DNA of 64,000 nt. Source: Actinoplanes nipponensis (lineage in GTDB: Bacteria; Actinomycetota; Actinomycetes; Mycobacteriales; Micromonosporaceae). Location: NCBI RefSeq assembly GCF_016862275.1, contig NZ_BOMQ01000011.1:1-64000 (forward strand), read 5' to 3'. Both the position numbers and the translations under genes were made by a program. Numbering within the stretch: the first letter of the stretch is position 1; each line of letters opens with the position of its first letter. Below, piece by piece: positions 63,205-64,000 of the stretch. The notes beneath the pieces were generated by a model. The model saw nothing but the letters and a program-made list of their open reading frames with translations, had not been told where the DNA came from and searched no databases.

Positions 63205-64000
63205 GCGCCGCCGTCACCGGTCTCGGCGTGCTCGCCCCCAACGGGGTCGGTACCGGCGACTACTGGCGGCACACCCGGGCCGGGACGAGTGGCATCCGCC
63301 CGATCACCCGGTTCGACGCCAGCCGGTACCCGATCCGGCTCGCCGGCGAGGTGCGCGACTTCGACCCCGCCGCGCACCTGCCGGGGCGGCTCGTCCCGCA
63401 GACCGACCGGATGACCCAGCTCGCCCTGGTCGCCACCGAGTGGGCGCTGGCCGACGCGGGGCTGGCTCCCGACGCCGCGCACGACTTCGACTTCGGCGTG
63501 GTCACCTCGGCGTCCGCCGGCGGACTGGAGTTCGGGCAGCGGGAGCTGCAGAAACTGTGGACCCAGGGACCGTCGACGGTGAGCGCCTACATGTCGTTCT
63601 CGTGGTTCTACGCGGTCAACACGGGCCAGATCTCCATCCGGCACAAGTTGCGCGGCCCGGCCGCCGCGCTCGTCACCGAGCAGGCCGGCGGGCTGGACGC
63701 GGTGGGGCTGTCACGGCGGCTGGTCGCCGACGGCACCCCGGTGGTGATCACCGCCGGGGTGGACGGGGCGCTGTGCCCGATGGGGGTGGCCGGCCAGGTG
63801 CCGGCCGGGCAGTGGAGCACGTGCGACGACCCGGCGAGGGCGTACCGGCCGTTCGACGCGGGCGCCAGCGGCGGTGTCGCCGGGGAGGGCGGCGCCGTCC
63901 TGGTGATCGAGGACGGTGCGGCCGCGCGGCGGCGCGGTGCCCGGGTGTACGGCGAGATCGCCGGATACGCGGCCACCTTCGACCCGCCGCCGGGCTCGGA
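63201..64000 (+). CDS. Type II PKS chain-length factor (KS-beta), C-terminus beyond window
   Basis: The frame is open from GTG 63201 (overlapping the KS-alpha stop) to the window end, giving 266 residues. The start is SAAVTGLGVLAPNGVGTGDYW. Gln161 in VTEQAGGLDAVG replaces the Cys of KS-alpha, the diagnostic CLF change. At the positions lining the chain channel the protein has Leu109, Gly112 and Leu116, smaller than the Phe/Thr/Phe of the actinorhodin octaketide CLF, so a longer chain (decaketide class) is predicted. With KS-alpha it forms the heterodimer that sets chain length. Confidence 0.95.
   Translation, partial: MSAAVTGLGVLAPNGVGTGDYWRHTRAGTSGIRPITRFDASRYPIRLAGEVRDFDPAAHLPGRLVPQTDRMTQLALVATEWALADAGLAPDAAHDFDFGVVTSASAGGLEFGQRELQKLWTQGPSTVSAYMSFSWFYAVNTGQISIRHKLRGPAAALVTEQAGGLDAVGLSRRLVADGTPVVITAGVDGALCPMGVAGQVPAGQWSTCDDPARAYRPFDAGASGGVAGEGGAVLVIEDGAAARRRGARVYGEIAGYAATFDPPPGS

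Overview
The window is very GC-rich DNA (codon third positions almost always G or C) with dense gene packing, ATGA/GTGA start-stop overlaps, many secreted modular glycoside hydrolases carrying CBM2 or CBM13 (ricin-type) domains, SARP regulators and a type II polyketide gene set. Together these point to a filamentous actinobacterium, most like the Micromonosporaceae (Actinoplanes and relatives). Genus is inference from gene content only. I see no tRNA, rRNA, CRISPR array, insertion sequence or phage gene.

Left third (1-27 kb). A GH26 mannanase fragment lies beside a membrane-spanning SARP regulator fused to a GH16-like outer domain. Then come a secreted seven-repeat RCC1 protein, a GH127 beta-L-arabinofuranosidase with a ricin domain, an M43 metalloprotease, an F420-type oxidoreductase, an ABC-2 transporter pair, a secreted EEP-family hydrolase with a jacalin-like tail, and an arsenic operon (ArsR-ArsC fusion, aquaporin, ArsC) with a strong operator over the first start codon. 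Next are a four-gene partner-switching signalling group, a TlpA/CcdA thiol-redox pair, and two GH27 alpha-galactosidase loci that share a LacI-type operator.

Middle (27-40 kb). This is a hemicellulose and cellulose degradation island: GH11 xylanase and CE4 deacetylase in one operon, a CE7 acetyl esterase, an SGNH esterase with CBM2, and a GH5 cellulase with CBM2 behind a perfect CebR/CelR box. A ROK repressor stands next to a LacI-like sensor protein that lacks its DNA-binding domain. A GlxA-type AraC regulator, GAPDH, a methyltransferase, a hydrolase-LuxR regulator and a rhomboid-like protein complete the region.

Right third (40.5-64 kb, running off the end). This is a biosynthetic gene cluster for a glycosylated aromatic polyketide. 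It holds a sugar 3-dehydratase, a translationally coupled cassette (KASIII-like protein, AMP ligase, ACP, SDR), three glycosyltransferases, a DpsC-type KASIII with a Ser/His/Asp triad divergent from a DpsD-like acyltransferase, two ABC exporters, a 2-isopropylmalate synthase, a SARP activator, a UbiA prenyltransferase, a two-component system, a flavin reductase, KS-alpha and the start of the chain-length factor. The polyketide ACP, cyclases and most tailoring genes must lie beyond the right edge. Starter-unit choice appears to rest on the DpsC/DpsD-like pair, possibly fed by branched-chain alpha-keto acid chemistry. Residues lining the CLF channel suggest a long chain. Several large palindromes sit at the divergent promoters of this cluster and are its likely control points.
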